Of a stretch of DNA of 60,432 bases, positions 42,580 through 51,480 are shown piece after piece (positions within the stretch are counted from its first letter, which is position 1; each line of letters starts with the position of its first letter). The notes under the pieces are model-generated. The model made no database searches. It was not told where the DNA came from and saw nothing but the letters and a program-made list of their open reading frames with translations. This DNA comes from Brevundimonas sp. UBA5866 (GTDB lineage Bacteria > Pseudomonadota > Alphaproteobacteria > Caulobacterales > Caulobacteraceae), in NCBI RefSeq assembly GCF_002432125.1, contig NZ_DJFS01000026.1, positions 43,568 to 103,999 on the forward strand, given 5' to 3'. The position numbers and the translations under genes were made by a program.

Positions 42580-44225
42580 CAGGCTTCATTCATCCACGCG
42601 CGAAGGATCGCGGTGGATTCCTCTGGATGGGCCTCGACGAAATCGGCGACCTTCTTGATGGATGAAGCCTTCACCTGACCCTCGATACGGGCAATGTCGA
42701 TGCGCTGCTCCACCTCGGTCGGGCCGGGCAGCATGGCGGGGTTCACACCGGCAGGCAGGGCACCGCCGACGAGTTGCTCGTCAACCGAAGTCACATTCTG
42801 GGCTACCGGGGTCTTGCCCGGTTTGTCCGATGCGGTTTTCAGCAGCGGTCGCAGGACAAAGAAGATCAGCAGCAGGGCCGTGATCGCCAGCACAGCCAGC
42901 TCGATCCCGCGCATGATGTCGTTCTTGTCGAAGGCAAAGTTCGACAGCAGACCACCGGCCTCGCCACCCTCGCCGCCCGCAGCCAGTTCGGCATCGCGGT
43001 TGAAGCGCACATTGATGACCTCGATCTTGTCGCCACGCTCCGGATCGATACCGACAGCCGCCGCGACCAGCGACTTGATCTGGGCCACTTCCTCTTCGGT
43101 ACGCGGAGCATAGGTCGGTGCGCCCTTGCCATCGGCAGCCGGGGTATATTTGCCATCCACAGCCACCGACACCGACAGGCGCTTCAACTCGCCCGGTTCA
43201 CGGACGGTGGTCGTGGTGGTGTTGGAAATCTCGTAGTTGGTCGTTTCGGCGTTCTCGGCAGCGGTCGAGGCCTGATCGGCTGCGCCGGGGTCCTCGCCGC
43301 CCGGAATATTGTTGGTGGCCGTCACGCCGCCCAGCGGAACGCCGGTGGTGTCACGCGACTGCGAACCCGTGGTCGAGCTGGAACGCACAACCTGGCCATC
43401 CGGATCGAACTTCTGTTCCTGGATGGTGGCGCGGGTGTGGTCGATATCGGCCGTCACCTGGACGCGGGCGGCACCGGCACCGACAACACCTTCGACGATA
43501 TCCTTGATGCGGGCCTGCATCTGGGCCTCGGTCGTGGCCTTGGCGGCCTCGGCAGTGGCGGTGGTGAAGCTTTGATCTTCCGAACCGGCGGCCAGGGTGC
43601 GGTTGGCCTGATCGGTCACGGTCACCTTTTCCGGCTTCAGGTTCGGCACGGAAGACGCCACGACGTTGCGGATGGCGCGTATCTGGTCAGGCGACAGGTC
43701 ACGGCCCGACAGGCCGACCACCACCGCCGCCGTCGGGTCGATGGCTGCCGACTGGAACAGTTCGCGGCGCGGCATGGTGATGTGGACACGGGCCGAGCTG
43801 ATACCGCGCATCGAGGTGATGGTGCGGGCCAGTTCGCCCTGCAAGGCGCGCTGTTCGTTCAGGTTCTGCTGGAACTCGGTCTGGCCCAGCACCGACTGGT
43901 TGTCGAAAATCTCGTAGCCGACCGAGCCGGAGGTCACGAGCCCCTGCCCGGCCAGCATCAGACGGGCCGTACCGACCTCGTCGCGGCTGACGAAGATGGT
44001 GGAGCCGTCGCCCTTGGCAGAATATTTGATACCGGCCTGATCCAGCGCCGCGCTGATTTCGGCGGCTTCCCGAAGGTCGAGGTTTGAATACAGCAGGGCA
44101 TCGGGGGCTTGCCCGACGCGCAGCATAATGGCCAGCAGTACCGCAGCCACACCGGCGGAAACGCCCAGCACGGCGGCCAGTCGACCGATCCCGAACTTTT
44201 GTATTGCCGCAGTAAAGCCGCCCAC
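42579..44225 (-). CDS. fliF: flagellar MS-ring protein FliF
   Basis: A 548-residue membrane protein with helices near residues 15-35 and 440-460. The YscJ/FliF ring-building domain shows RALQGELARTITSMRGISSARVHI. A Gly/Ser/Thr-rich linker and an acidic C-terminal segment that contacts FliG follow. The start is GTG 44225; SD GGGCGGGG is close. It is the first gene of the operon, with the CtrA-box-like motif about 80 nt upstream. Confidence 0.97.
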   Translation of the reverse strand: MGGFTAAIQKFGIGRLAAVLGVSAGVAAVLLAIMLRVGQAPDALLYSNLDLREAAEISAALDQAGIKYSAKGDGSTIFVSRDEVGTARLMLAGQGLVTSGSVGYEIFDNQSVLGQTEFQQNLNEQRALQGELARTITSMRGISSARVHITMPRRELFQSAAIDPTAAVVVGLSGRDLSPDQIRAIRNVVASSVPNLKPEKVTVTDQANRTLAAGSEDQSFTTATAEAAKATTEAQMQARIKDIVEGVVGAGAARVQVTADIDHTRATIQEQKFDPDGQVVRSSSTTGSQSRDTTGVPLGGVTATNNIPGGEDPGAADQASTAAENAETTNYEISNTTTTTVREPGELKRLSVSVAVDGKYTPAADGKGAPTYAPRTEEEVAQIKSLVAAAVGIDPERGDKIEVINVRFNRDAELAAGGEGGEAGGLLSNFAFDKNDIMRGIELAVLAITALLLIFFVLRPLLKTASDKPGKTPVAQNVTSVDEQLVGGALPAGVNPAMLPGPTEVEQRIDIARIEGQVKASSIKKVADFVEAHPEESTAILRAWMNEA

Positions 44226-44303
44226 GCGCCCCGCCCATCAGACACATTCGAAGCCTTACTGCTCCGCTAGGCAGAAAGTGCCGCCTGCTTGGTAAACGTG
44301 GCG

Positions 44304-44317
44304 TTAAGAGGGGTTAA
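44304..44317 (-). promoter_or_regulatory. TTAA-N6-TTAA motif upstream of fliF
   Basis: On the minus strand the sequence reads CTTAACCCCTCTTAACG: two TTAA half-sites separated by 6 nt, about 80 nt before the fliF start. In Caulobacter the fliF promoter is CtrA-controlled through TTAA-N7-TTAA; the spacing here is one shorter. Likely a CtrA site, unproven. Confidence 0.5.
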
Positions 44318-44353
44318 GAAGCTTTGCGGATACGTTGATCCACGAATCATAAA

Positions 44354-44374
44354 GGGTGGCCCTATGGACCACCC
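44354..44374 (-). terminator. terminator of the dehydrogenase gene
   Basis: GGGTGG / CCACCC arms extended by a mismatched 2-3 bp, followed on the minus strand by CTTTATG. It lies 28 nt after the stop at 44402 and before fliF's promoter. Confidence 0.6.
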
Positions 44375-44401
44375 CCTGATCATCCAAGCTGATGGATGGT
44401 T

Positions 44402-45490
44402 TTAGACTTTCAGCGCCGCTGCCTTTTTGTCGGCAGCCGCCTTGATGCGCTCTTCGGCGATGGCGTCCGCGATCTTGTAGGTCGGCTGGTTCTCGCGCTC
44501 GGCACGTTCGAGGATTTCCTCGAAGGTTTCCATCAGGCGGGCCAGCTTGCCCTCGACCCATGCCGGATCATAGGCGGTGCCGTTCTGGCGTGCGTTCATT
44601 TCCGACGCCACATTGATGATGCCGCCGCCGTTGACGACGTAATCCGGTGCATACAGCACGCCGCGACGGTGCAGTTCGTCACCGATATCCGGCGTGGCCA
44701 GCTGGTTATTGGCGGCACCGCAGATGGCCTTGACCTTGAGCTGGTCGAGGGTGGTCGGGTTCAGCGTCGCACCCAGCGCGCACGGCGCGTAGATGTCGGC
44801 TTCGACCGAATAGATCTCGTCAGGCGAGACGATGGTCGCGCCGGTCTTTTCGGCCACGGCCTTCAGGTTGTCCTGGTTGACGTCGGTGATGATCAGCTTG
44901 GCACCGGCGGCGTGCAGCTTTTCACACAGATAGGCACCGACGTGGCCGACGCCCTGGACCGCGACCGTCAGGCCGCTCATGTCGTCCTGCTTGAACAGGC
45001 GGCGGGCCACGACCATGTTCGAGCGGAACACGCCCTCGGCGGTCACGGGGCTGGGGTCACCCGAGGCTTCGGGGCCATCCTTGAGGCCCAGCACATACGG
45101 GGTCACCTTGCGGGCGTGGGCGATATCCTCGACCGAGGTACCGACGTCCTCGGCGGCGAAATAGTTGCCGCCCAGACCGTTCAGGAAACGGCCGAACGCC
45201 TGAAACAGTTCGGGCGTCTTTTGGGTACGGCTGTCACCGATGATGACGGACTTGCCGCCGCCCATCTCCAGATCGGCGATGGCGTTCTTGTAGCTCATGC
45301 CTTTCGACAGGCGCAGAACGTCCTCCAGCGCCTCTGCGGCGGTGTCATAGTTCCACATACGGGTGCCGCCCACCGCCGGACCGCGGGCGGTCGAGTGCAC
45401 AGCGACAATAGCTTTCAGCCCGGTTTTCTCGTCATAGAAGGAGTGAACGCCTTCATGCTGCGCGAAACTGGGAGAATCAAAAAGGGTCAT
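44402..45490 (-). CDS. Glu/Leu/Phe/Val dehydrogenase, leucine dehydrogenase-like
   Basis: A 362-residue NAD-dependent amino-acid dehydrogenase. ARGPAVGGTRMWNY and LRLSKGMSYKNAIADLEMGGGKSV (catalytic Lys) form the N-terminal domain. VAVQGVGHVGAYLCEKLHAAG is the Rossmann loop. Short length and GMSYKN fit leucine/phenylalanine dehydrogenases rather than glutamate dehydrogenase. The ATG at 45490 is preferred. It may deaminate branched-chain amino acids, linking with ilvE elsewhere in the window. Confidence 0.9.
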   Translation of the reverse strand: MTLFDSPSFAQHEGVHSFYDEKTGLKAIVAVHSTARGPAVGGTRMWNYDTAAEALEDVLRLSKGMSYKNAIADLEMGGGKSVIIGDSRTQKTPELFQAFGRFLNGLGGNYFAAEDVGTSVEDIAHARKVTPYVLGLKDGPEASGDPSPVTAEGVFRSNMVVARRLFKQDDMSGLTVAVQGVGHVGAYLCEKLHAAGAKLIITDVNQDNLKAVAEKTGATIVSPDEIYSVEADIYAPCALGATLNPTTLDQLKVKAICGAANNQLATPDIGDELHRRGVLYAPDYVVNGGGIINVASEMNARQNGTAYDPAWVEGKLARLMETFEEILERAERENQPTYKIADAIAEERIKAAADKKAAALKV

Positions 45491-45589
45491 GCCTATTCGG
45501 CCTTTCCTGGGGGTATTTTTATTCTTCGCGCATACGCTCAAGGTCGAGCGACCGCAAGTCGAAGAGCGATGTATTCCCCAAGGTAAAGT

Positions 45590-46609
45590 TCAGGATCGAG
45601 ACCGTTCGATGGCCGGGCGAACGGCTACGGCGCTGGAAGGTAAGGGTTTATCGTCCAGCCATGCGGCAATATCGGCATAGACCGCCTCAGCCCCCAGATC
45701 GCGGTTCAGCAGGTGCCAGCCTTGCGGATAATAGGCTGTCTGCAGATACGGATTGTCCGCGGCACGATCCAGCGCCAGCCGCATCGGCCCTTTGGTAATG
45801 ATCTGGTCATGCGCCCCATAGGCCAGCAGGGTCGGCACCCTGACCTGTGACAAGCCCAGACTGGCCTCCTCCATCAGATCGACCAGTCCGTGAAGCGCAT
45901 CGAACCGTGTGGACAGAATGAAGCGCGGGTCGCGCCCATTGCGCAAAAGCTCCGTCACATTGTCGGTCGCCCGAACACGGCGCGTGGCAAACGAAGGCGG
46001 CTCCACGCGATGCGCCCCGGCAAAACGCGCCGCGCCCCACAGGCCTATACGATTGAGCGGGTTCTGGCTGGACCATCCCCATACGGCCGGTCCCAACAGT
46101 ATCAGCCGGTCCGCCTGCGGCGGCTTTTCCGACGAAAAGGCGGTAATGCCGATGGCCCCGCCCATGCTCTCGCCTGCTATAGCGATAAGGGTGTCGGGAT
46201 GGCGGGCACGCACCAGCGCCACCACAGTACGCAAATCCTTGCGACTGAGTTCCGGATCGGCCCAGATGCCGCGATTGGGAGCGCCGCCGAAACCGCGCTG
46301 GTCATAGGCCCAGACCTCGATCCCCTGCTCGGCCCACCACGGCCCCGCCAGACGGAACGAGGCGGCGTGATCGTTAAAGCCATGCAGGGCGATGATGACC
46401 GCGCGTGGCTCGCCTTTTGGCGACCAGCGATGGAACGGCAGCCGCGCCCCGTCCTGAACCACGAATTCACCGATGGAATGGGCGCGTTCGACAATCTGCG
46501 GACCCTGGAAACCGGCGGGCGGTGTCATGGCCTGCTGGACCGTTGGCGCGCACGCCCCCATGCCCAGCAGCAGAACAGAGATCAAAAGTGCGGATACGGT
46601 TTTCATCAT
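45590..46609 (-). CDS. lysophospholipase-like alpha/beta hydrolase lipoprotein
   Basis: A 339-residue protein with a signal peptide and lipobox (LLLGMGAC). The hydrolase_4 fold shows VIIALHGFNDHAASF, the nucleophile GESMGG, and HDQIITKGP plus GWHLLNRD for the acid and His. It resembles monoacylglycerol lipases. The ATG at 46609 overlaps the stop of the glycosylase-family gene (ATGA), so the two are coupled though functionally unrelated. Confidence 0.88.
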   Translation of the reverse strand: MMKTVSALLISVLLLGMGACAPTVQQAMTPPAGFQGPQIVERAHSIGEFVVQDGARLPFHRWSPKGEPRAVIIALHGFNDHAASFRLAGPWWAEQGIEVWAYDQRGFGGAPNRGIWADPELSRKDLRTVVALVRARHPDTLIAIAGESMGGAIGITAFSSEKPPQADRLILLGPAVWGWSSQNPLNRIGLWGAARFAGAHRVEPPSFATRRVRATDNVTELLRNGRDPRFILSTRFDALHGLVDLMEEASLGLSQVRVPTLLAYGAHDQIITKGPMRLALDRAADNPYLQTAYYPQGWHLLNRDLGAEAVYADIAAWLDDKPLPSSAVAVRPAIERSRS

Positions 46610-47238
46610 CTGAATGTACCGCTCTTTGCACCCGACCGCATTTCGGGCGACAGGATTTGCGACACGCGCGCCCGCAGGTGCGGGACCACTTCGTCCTCGA
46701 ACCACGGATTGCGCTTCAGCCACGCCGTATTGCGCCATGACGGGTGCGGCATCGGCAGAAGCTGCGGACCGTATTCGCGCCACGCCCGCACCGTCTCGGT
46801 CATGTTGGATTTGGCGCGGTCGCCCAGAAACCAGTCGATGGAATAGGAGCCGACCAGAAGGATCAGATCCATCTGCGGCAATGTCTCGAACAGGCGGTCG
46901 CGCCACAGGGCCGCACAGCGCGGCGGGGGCGGATAGTCGCCGCCCTTGGGGTTGGTGCCGGGGAAACAGAAGGCCTGCGCCGCCACGCCGATACGGTGAT
47001 CGGCATAGAAGGTACCGTAATCCACCCCCATCCATTGGCGCAGGCGGTCGCCGGAGGGGTCGGTAAAGGGCCGTCCGCTTTCATGCACCAGACGGCCCGG
47101 TGCCTGACCACAGATCAGCAGCTTCGTCTCGGGAAAGACCCGGATCACCGGACGGGGCGTATGCGGCAGGTATGGCGCACACGCCCGACAAGCGCGGATC
47201 TCGTCCAGAAGCTGGTCCAGATCAGAAGTCGTCTTCAT
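46606..47238 (-). CDS. uracil-DNA glycosylase family protein
   Basis: A 210-residue protein of the UDG fold. LLICGQAPGRLVHESGRPF holds the first active-site loop and MPHPSWRNTAWLKRNPWFE the second (HPS-type). N-terminal CRACAPY is not the four-cysteine iron-sulfur set of family 4. This compact subfamily is common in proteobacteria, and its activity on uracil is not settled. It overlaps the DUF3253 gene by 17 nt. Confidence 0.82.
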   Translation of the reverse strand: MKTTSDLDQLLDEIRACRACAPYLPHTPRPVIRVFPETKLLICGQAPGRLVHESGRPFTDPSGDRLRQWMGVDYGTFYADHRIGVAAQAFCFPGTNPKGGDYPPPPRCAALWRDRLFETLPQMDLILLVGSYSIDWFLGDRAKSNMTETVRAWREYGPQLLPMPHPSWRNTAWLKRNPWFEDEVVPHLRARVSQILSPEMRSGAKSGTFR

Positions 47239-47533
47239 CCTCGACTTCGGGCTTGGGCGGCAGTTTGGACAGGGCCAGCGCCGTCTCGTCCGCCGTCGGC
47301 AGACGCAGTCGGGTCACGCCGCGGAAGGCGTCGGGGTCAACCGGCTTGCCCTTTTTGGTGATGGTCAGCTTGCCCTGACGCATCAGGCCCAGCGCCGTGG
47401 CACGGACCTTCGGCAGCATACGCTGCCACTGCTCGGGCTGCAGGATCTTGGCAATTTCAGCCGGCTCGACGCTCTTGCCCTCACCCAGTTGGTTCAGGCG
47501 GTCGAAGATTGCGGATTCGATGGGATCGCTCAT
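47222..47533 (-). CDS. DUF3253 family protein
   Basis: A 103-residue protein. GKSVEPAEIAKILQPEQWQRMLPKVR with GKLTITKKGKPVDPDAFRGVTRLRLP matches the winged-helix-like DUF3253 pattern. The C-terminus is acidic (VEDEDDF). Function unknown. It is the first gene of a coupled unit with the glycosylase-family and hydrolase genes. Confidence 0.83.
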   Translation of the reverse strand: MSDPIESAIFDRLNQLGEGKSVEPAEIAKILQPEQWQRMLPKVRATALGLMRQGKLTITKKGKPVDPDAFRGVTRLRLPTADETALALSKLPPKPEVEDEDDF

Positions 47534-47605
47534 GGCCGCCCTTATGCGTCAGGTCCGCGCCGGAAGTAAGGCCCGACATTGATCGGTGACGCTGGCCAAT
47601 ACGAA

Positions 47606-47630
47606 AAAAGGCGGCCCGCGGACCGCCCCT
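47606..47630 (-). terminator. terminator of the GST gene
   Basis: GGCGG / CCGCC stem, GC-rich loop, followed on the minus strand by CCTTTTTTCG, just after the GST stop at 47634. Confidence 0.75.
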
Positions 47631-47633
47631 TCC

Positions 47634-48251
47634 CTATTTGAGCCCCGCCGAAGCCGCAGGCCGCGCGTTGCAGGCCGCCAACCAGCGGTTCAGATGCTCG
47701 TACTCTTCAGGCGGGCGGTATTTGACCATACGACCGAAATCGACACCGCAGGTGCCGACGATATCGGCCAGCGAGAAACGTCCTGCCAGATATTCATTAT
47801 CGGCCAGATGGCGGTTCATCGCCTTCATGAACTTCTCTGCGGTGGTCTTGTTATAGGCACCGACCTCCGGCACGGGGGTCTCGAGCGCGGACAGGGCCGG
47901 ATGGGTCATCCGCACGAACATCATCATCGGATTGGCCAGGTAAATCTCGGCCCGGCGGGTCCACATCTCGATGATGGCCGTCTCCTTGGGATCGACGCCC
48001 AACAGGTTCGGCTCGGGGTACAGGGCTTCCAGATAGCGGGCGATGGCGACCGTTTCGGTGAAACAGGTGCCGTCATCCAGCTCCAGCCCCGGCAGGTGGC
48101 CGATCATGAACTTGTCGCGATAGGCAGGCTGTCTGTGCTCGCCCCCCATCAGGTTCACCTCGATGACCTCGATGTCGGTGATGTTCTTTTCGGCCATAAC
48201 CCACGCCACGCGGCGCGGGTTCGGTGCCAGCTTGGTCGTATAGAGTTTCAT
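47634..48251 (-). CDS. glutathione S-transferase family protein
   Basis: A 205-residue protein with a thioredoxin-like N-terminus (MKLYTTKLAPNPRRVAWVMAEK) and a glutathione-site LELDDGTCFTETVAIARYLE with the usual E-T/S residues. The helical C-terminal domain ends NRWLAACNARPAA. Substrate unknown. It is a single-gene unit between two terminators. Confidence 0.9.
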   Translation of the reverse strand: MKLYTTKLAPNPRRVAWVMAEKNITDIEVIEVNLMGGEHRQPAYRDKFMIGHLPGLELDDGTCFTETVAIARYLEALYPEPNLLGVDPKETAIIEMWTRRAEIYLANPMMMFVRMTHPALSALETPVPEVGAYNKTTAEKFMKAMNRHLADNEYLAGRFSLADIVGTCGVDFGRMVKYRPPEEYEHLNRWLAACNARPAASAGLK

Positions 48252-48269
48252 CGTCCCGTCCCCAAAGAG

Positions 48270-48291
48270 AAGGGCCGCATGAGCGGCCCTT
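48270..48291 (-). terminator. terminator of the nucleoside transporter gene
   Basis: Perfect stem AAGGGCCGC / GCGGCCCTT with a 4-nt loop; minus strand continues TCTCTTTGGG. Located just after the stop at 48315. Confidence 0.75.
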
Positions 48292-48314
48292 AGTTTTCTT
48301 TGAGAACGAAGTTA

Positions 48315-49586
48315 TCAGGCAAAAATGCTGGCGGGCAAGGCGCCCACGATACAGGCCGTCATCAGGGTGGCGAGGAAGCCGCCCAGCAGGGCCTTCCACA
48401 CCAGACCCAGCACTTCCTGACGGCGTTCCGGCAGCAGGACCGACAGGCCCGTCACCGTAATGCCAACCGAGCCGATGTTGGCAAAGCCGCACAGCGCATA
48501 GGTCATCAGCATACGGGTGCGCTCGCTCATCGCTTCCGGCGCGATCTTGCCCAGTTCGATAAAGGCCACGAACTCGGTCAGGGTCAGCTTGACGCCCAGC
48601 AGCCAGCCAGCCTTGGACGCCTCGGCCCATTCTACGCCGGTCAGCCACGCGATCGGGGCGAACAGGACGCCGAGGATACGCTCGACCGACAGGGCTTCAC
48701 CACCGATCCAGAAATTGCCGAGGATCACGTTCACCAGCGCCACGAAGGCGACGAAGGTGATCAGCACCGCCGAGATGTTCAGCACCACCATCAGGCCGTC
48801 CGCCGTGCCCTTGACGATAGCGTCAATGGCGCTGTCGTATTTCAGGGCCGAGGAATAGTTCGCGTTCTCGCCGCCCTCACCCGGCTTTTCCGGAATGAGG
48901 ATGCGGGCCAGAAGAACTGCAGCGGGGGCCGATACCACCGAGGCCACCAGCACGTGACCAGCAGCGTTGCTGAGAACCGGCGACAGGATGGTCGCATAGG
49001 CCACCATGGTCGAGCCGGCCACGGTGCCCAGCCCCACCACCATCATCAGAAAGATTTCCGAACGCGACAGCTTGTCCAGATAGGCGCGGATGACCAGCGG
49101 GGTTTCCACCATGCCCAAAAAGATGTTGGCCGCCACGGCCAGAGCCGACGCACCGCCCAGGCCCATCGTGCGCTGGAACAAGAAGCCGAAGCCGAGGGTC
49201 AGCCACTTCAGGATCTTCCAGTGCCACAGCAGGGCCGAAAGCGCCGAGATCACGATCACCAGCGGCAGGACGTTGAAGGCGAAGGTGAACAGCGCGCCCT
49301 GATTTTCAACGACATAGGGCTGATCGCCGCCCGCCAGATAGCCGAACACGAACTGGGTGCCCTTGGCGGTGGCCTCTTCCAGACCCTTCACCGAGTTGTT
49401 GATCGCATCCAGCACCACCTGCGAGCCGGGGATGGCGAAGGTCGCCAGCACCAGCGCGGCCTGCAACAGGATGGCCCCGATGGCCAGACGCCACGGGAAA
49501 CGCTTACGGTTTTCGGAAATCGCCCAGCAGCCAGCCACAATGACGGCAAGGCCCAGCAGGCTTTGGAGGTTCAGCAGGGTGAACAT
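48315..49586 (-). CDS. concentrative nucleoside transporter (NupC family)
   Basis: A 423-residue membrane protein with about ten helices. It has the CNT family blocks VLPLVIVISALSALLWHWKIL, GNIFLGMVETPLVIRAYL-like AANIFLGMVETPLVIRAY, and KLTLTEFVAFIELG. It would import nucleosides using Na+ or H+. Length and topology are normal. Confidence 0.92.
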   Translation of the reverse strand: MFTLLNLQSLLGLAVIVAGCWAISENRKRFPWRLAIGAILLQAALVLATFAIPGSQVVLDAINNSVKGLEEATAKGTQFVFGYLAGGDQPYVVENQGALFTFAFNVLPLVIVISALSALLWHWKILKWLTLGFGFLFQRTMGLGGASALAVAANIFLGMVETPLVIRAYLDKLSRSEIFLMMVVGLGTVAGSTMVAYATILSPVLSNAAGHVLVASVVSAPAAVLLARILIPEKPGEGGENANYSSALKYDSAIDAIVKGTADGLMVVLNISAVLITFVAFVALVNVILGNFWIGGEALSVERILGVLFAPIAWLTGVEWAEASKAGWLLGVKLTLTEFVAFIELGKIAPEAMSERTRMLMTYALCGFANIGSVGITVTGLSVLLPERRQEVLGLVWKALLGGFLATLMTACIVGALPASIFA

Positions 49587-49690
49587 GGTCCGGCTTCTCT
49601 ACGCCGGATGCCCGGCTGATATCTAAAGCCGCTTGAACGCCAGCGCGGGCGCAGAGGCAAGCCCCTACACCCGCACCTTAGCTAAAAAGA

Positions 49691-50275
49691 TTAGAAAGCG
49701 AGGCTATCCATCGCCGCCGCCGCCGAGGCCTGAGATTCCGGATAGAAATGTTCTTCCGGCGACAGGTAGATGGCGACATAGGCCAGATCGTCCTTGACCA
49801 CGACCTGACCGAAGCCCTTGATCCTCAGCCCCGAAACGGTCGCCGCCGCGATATCGAAACGTACACCGCGTTGGCCCGAAACATTCACCGGACGCGGGGA
49901 TGCCGTCTCGACGCGCTGATAGCCATAGGCATCGACGCTGTCGCGGACGAACTCGACCTGTTCGATGATGCCCATATCGGCGCGCCATGCCGGCGTGGTC
50001 TTTTCGCGGCGGCTGTTGGGGCGGGCCAGATGCTGCCCTTCCTTCAGACCCCCGCTGAGGTACAGGCTGTTCAGGACCGGACCATCCAGCGTCAGCAGGC
50101 GCACGCCTTTGGGATTGGCGGTTACCGGCGTCACATCGTTCCAGCTACGGTCCAGCGTATAGATGCTGTTACCGGCCTTATAGGGACCGCTGACCTCGGC
50201 GATCGAAACGCACGCCGCCATCGAGGCCGATAATGCGGTGATGGCGACAAACTTCAGGCTCTTGGAAAGTTTCAT
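49691..50275 (-). CDS. secreted protein or lipoprotein of unknown function
   Basis: A 194-residue exported protein; the signal ends at a lipobox-like SMAAC. The mature part has no domain I recognise and ends in an Ala-rich stretch. Its ATG overlaps the M48 protease stop as ATGA, so it is translated with it. It is the third gene of the lipoprotein-protease cassette. Confidence 0.7.
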   Translation of the reverse strand: MKLSKSLKFVAITALSASMAACVSIAEVSGPYKAGNSIYTLDRSWNDVTPVTANPKGVRLLTLDGPVLNSLYLSGGLKEGQHLARPNSRREKTTPAWRADMGIIEQVEFVRDSVDAYGYQRVETASPRPVNVSGQRGVRFDIAAATVSGLRIKGFGQVVVKDDLAYVAIYLSPEEHFYPESQASAAAAMDSLAF

Positions 50276-51480
50276 TGTCCGTCCCTTTCAAGACGAGCGA
50301 GCTGGTCTTCAATGATCCACAGGTCATCGGCTTCAGGTGCCAGTTCGCGGTATTTGTTCAATGCATCGCGGGCCGCTGCCTTATTGCCCGCACGGATTTC
50401 GAGATCGCCCAACTCGCGGAAGGCCACCACCGGAACATCGGAATGCGTCGCCGCCGCCCGATAGGCTGAAAGGGCGAGAACATCGTCCCCCTCTTCGCGG
50501 CGACGGCGGTAGACCTCGGCCTTGTGATAGTTGATCAGGCCCAGATCCTCGCCGTCACGACCCAGCCTCTCGAGCAGATGGAGCAGGCGCCCGAAATCAC
50601 GATTGCGGTGCTCGTCCTCGATCCATTCCGCCAGATAGGGTCGAATGATCGCCCGATAACGCAGACGGTCTTCGCGTGTGGTGCCCCGCATGCCCAGTTC
50701 ACGGGCCTGCTCGCTCAAGGTCTTGACTCGGGTTTCGGTCAGCGGGTGCGTACGGAAAGCCGAACCGCTGGCCTCTGCGTTGCGCACGCGTCGGAAGCTG
50801 GATTCCTTGTTCTCGGCCTGCAGGTTGAGCCAGATCGACGGCCCTGCCGATGCATCGAAACCCACCTTGTCCGCAATCTGGAGCCCCAGTTGGTCGGCCT
50901 GGCTTTCCTGCGTCTGGCTATAGGCAAAGACGCCCGAAACCCCTGCCAGATAGGCAGCGTCGATCACGGCGCTGACGTCTACCTGATAGTAGAGACCGGC
51001 CGCGCCCACACCGAGCGAGAAAACCGTAAGCGCATTGCTGACAATCTTCTGCTGGCGCAGTCTTTCGTACGAATGCTCTTCCAGAAAGTGCGCGACCTCG
51101 TGGCCGATCACAAAGGCCAGCTCGTCTTCGGTCTCGGCGCGTAGCATCAGCCCCGACCACACCTCGACATAGCCGTTGGCCGCAGCCGTGGCGTTGAAGA
51201 CGGGCCGATCCATCACATAGACACGAATATCGCGGCAGTGATCGGCGGCGATCCTGCACGTCAGGTCCGAGACATAGGCATTCAACGCAGGATCGTTGTT
51301 GCGGTCACTGCGCCGACGGGCCTGTGTTTCCGCCTCCTCGAACATGGCCCAAAGTCCCGCCTCTGCCGTTTCGGGCCTGGGCGGTTCGCCCGGGGCGCGG
51401 ACCTGGGCCTGCGCCAAAGGAGCCAGGGCCAGCAGCGATGCCGCTGCGGCCATTGCTATGGTGGCTTTACTGGCTTGCAT
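50272..51480 (-). CDS. M48 family metalloprotease
   Basis: A 402-residue exported protease. The signal peptide ends LAQAQ. The zinc site is in AFVIGHEVAHFLEEHSYERL (HEXXH) with a downstream Glu in QTQESQADQLGLQIA. A C-terminal TPR-like region (SAYRAAATHSDVPVVAFRELGDLEI) follows, as in BepA-type chaperone-proteases of the outer membrane. The ATG at 51480 overlaps the previous gene's stop region by 14 nt. Confidence 0.9.
   Translation of the reverse strand: MQASKATIAMAAAASLLALAPLAQAQVRAPGEPPRPETAEAGLWAMFEEAETQARRRSDRNNDPALNAYVSDLTCRIAADHCRDIRVYVMDRPVFNATAAANGYVEVWSGLMLRAETEDELAFVIGHEVAHFLEEHSYERLRQQKIVSNALTVFSLGVGAAGLYYQVDVSAVIDAAYLAGVSGVFAYSQTQESQADQLGLQIADKVGFDASAGPSIWLNLQAENKESSFRRVRNAEASGSAFRTHPLTETRVKTLSEQARELGMRGTTREDRLRYRAIIRPYLAEWIEDEHRNRDFGRLLHLLERLGRDGEDLGLINYHKAEVYRRRREEGDDVLALSAYRAAATHSDVPVVAFRELGDLEIRAGNKAAARDALNKYRELAPEADDLWIIEDQLARLERDGQ

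Noticed and set aside
42774..44087. A 437-codon plus-strand frame across fliF
   Set aside because: Antisense shadow of fliF with no SD and no domain features.
48300..49619. A 439-codon plus-strand frame across the nucleoside transporter
   Set aside because: Antisense shadow; composition biased to His, Gln and Arg.
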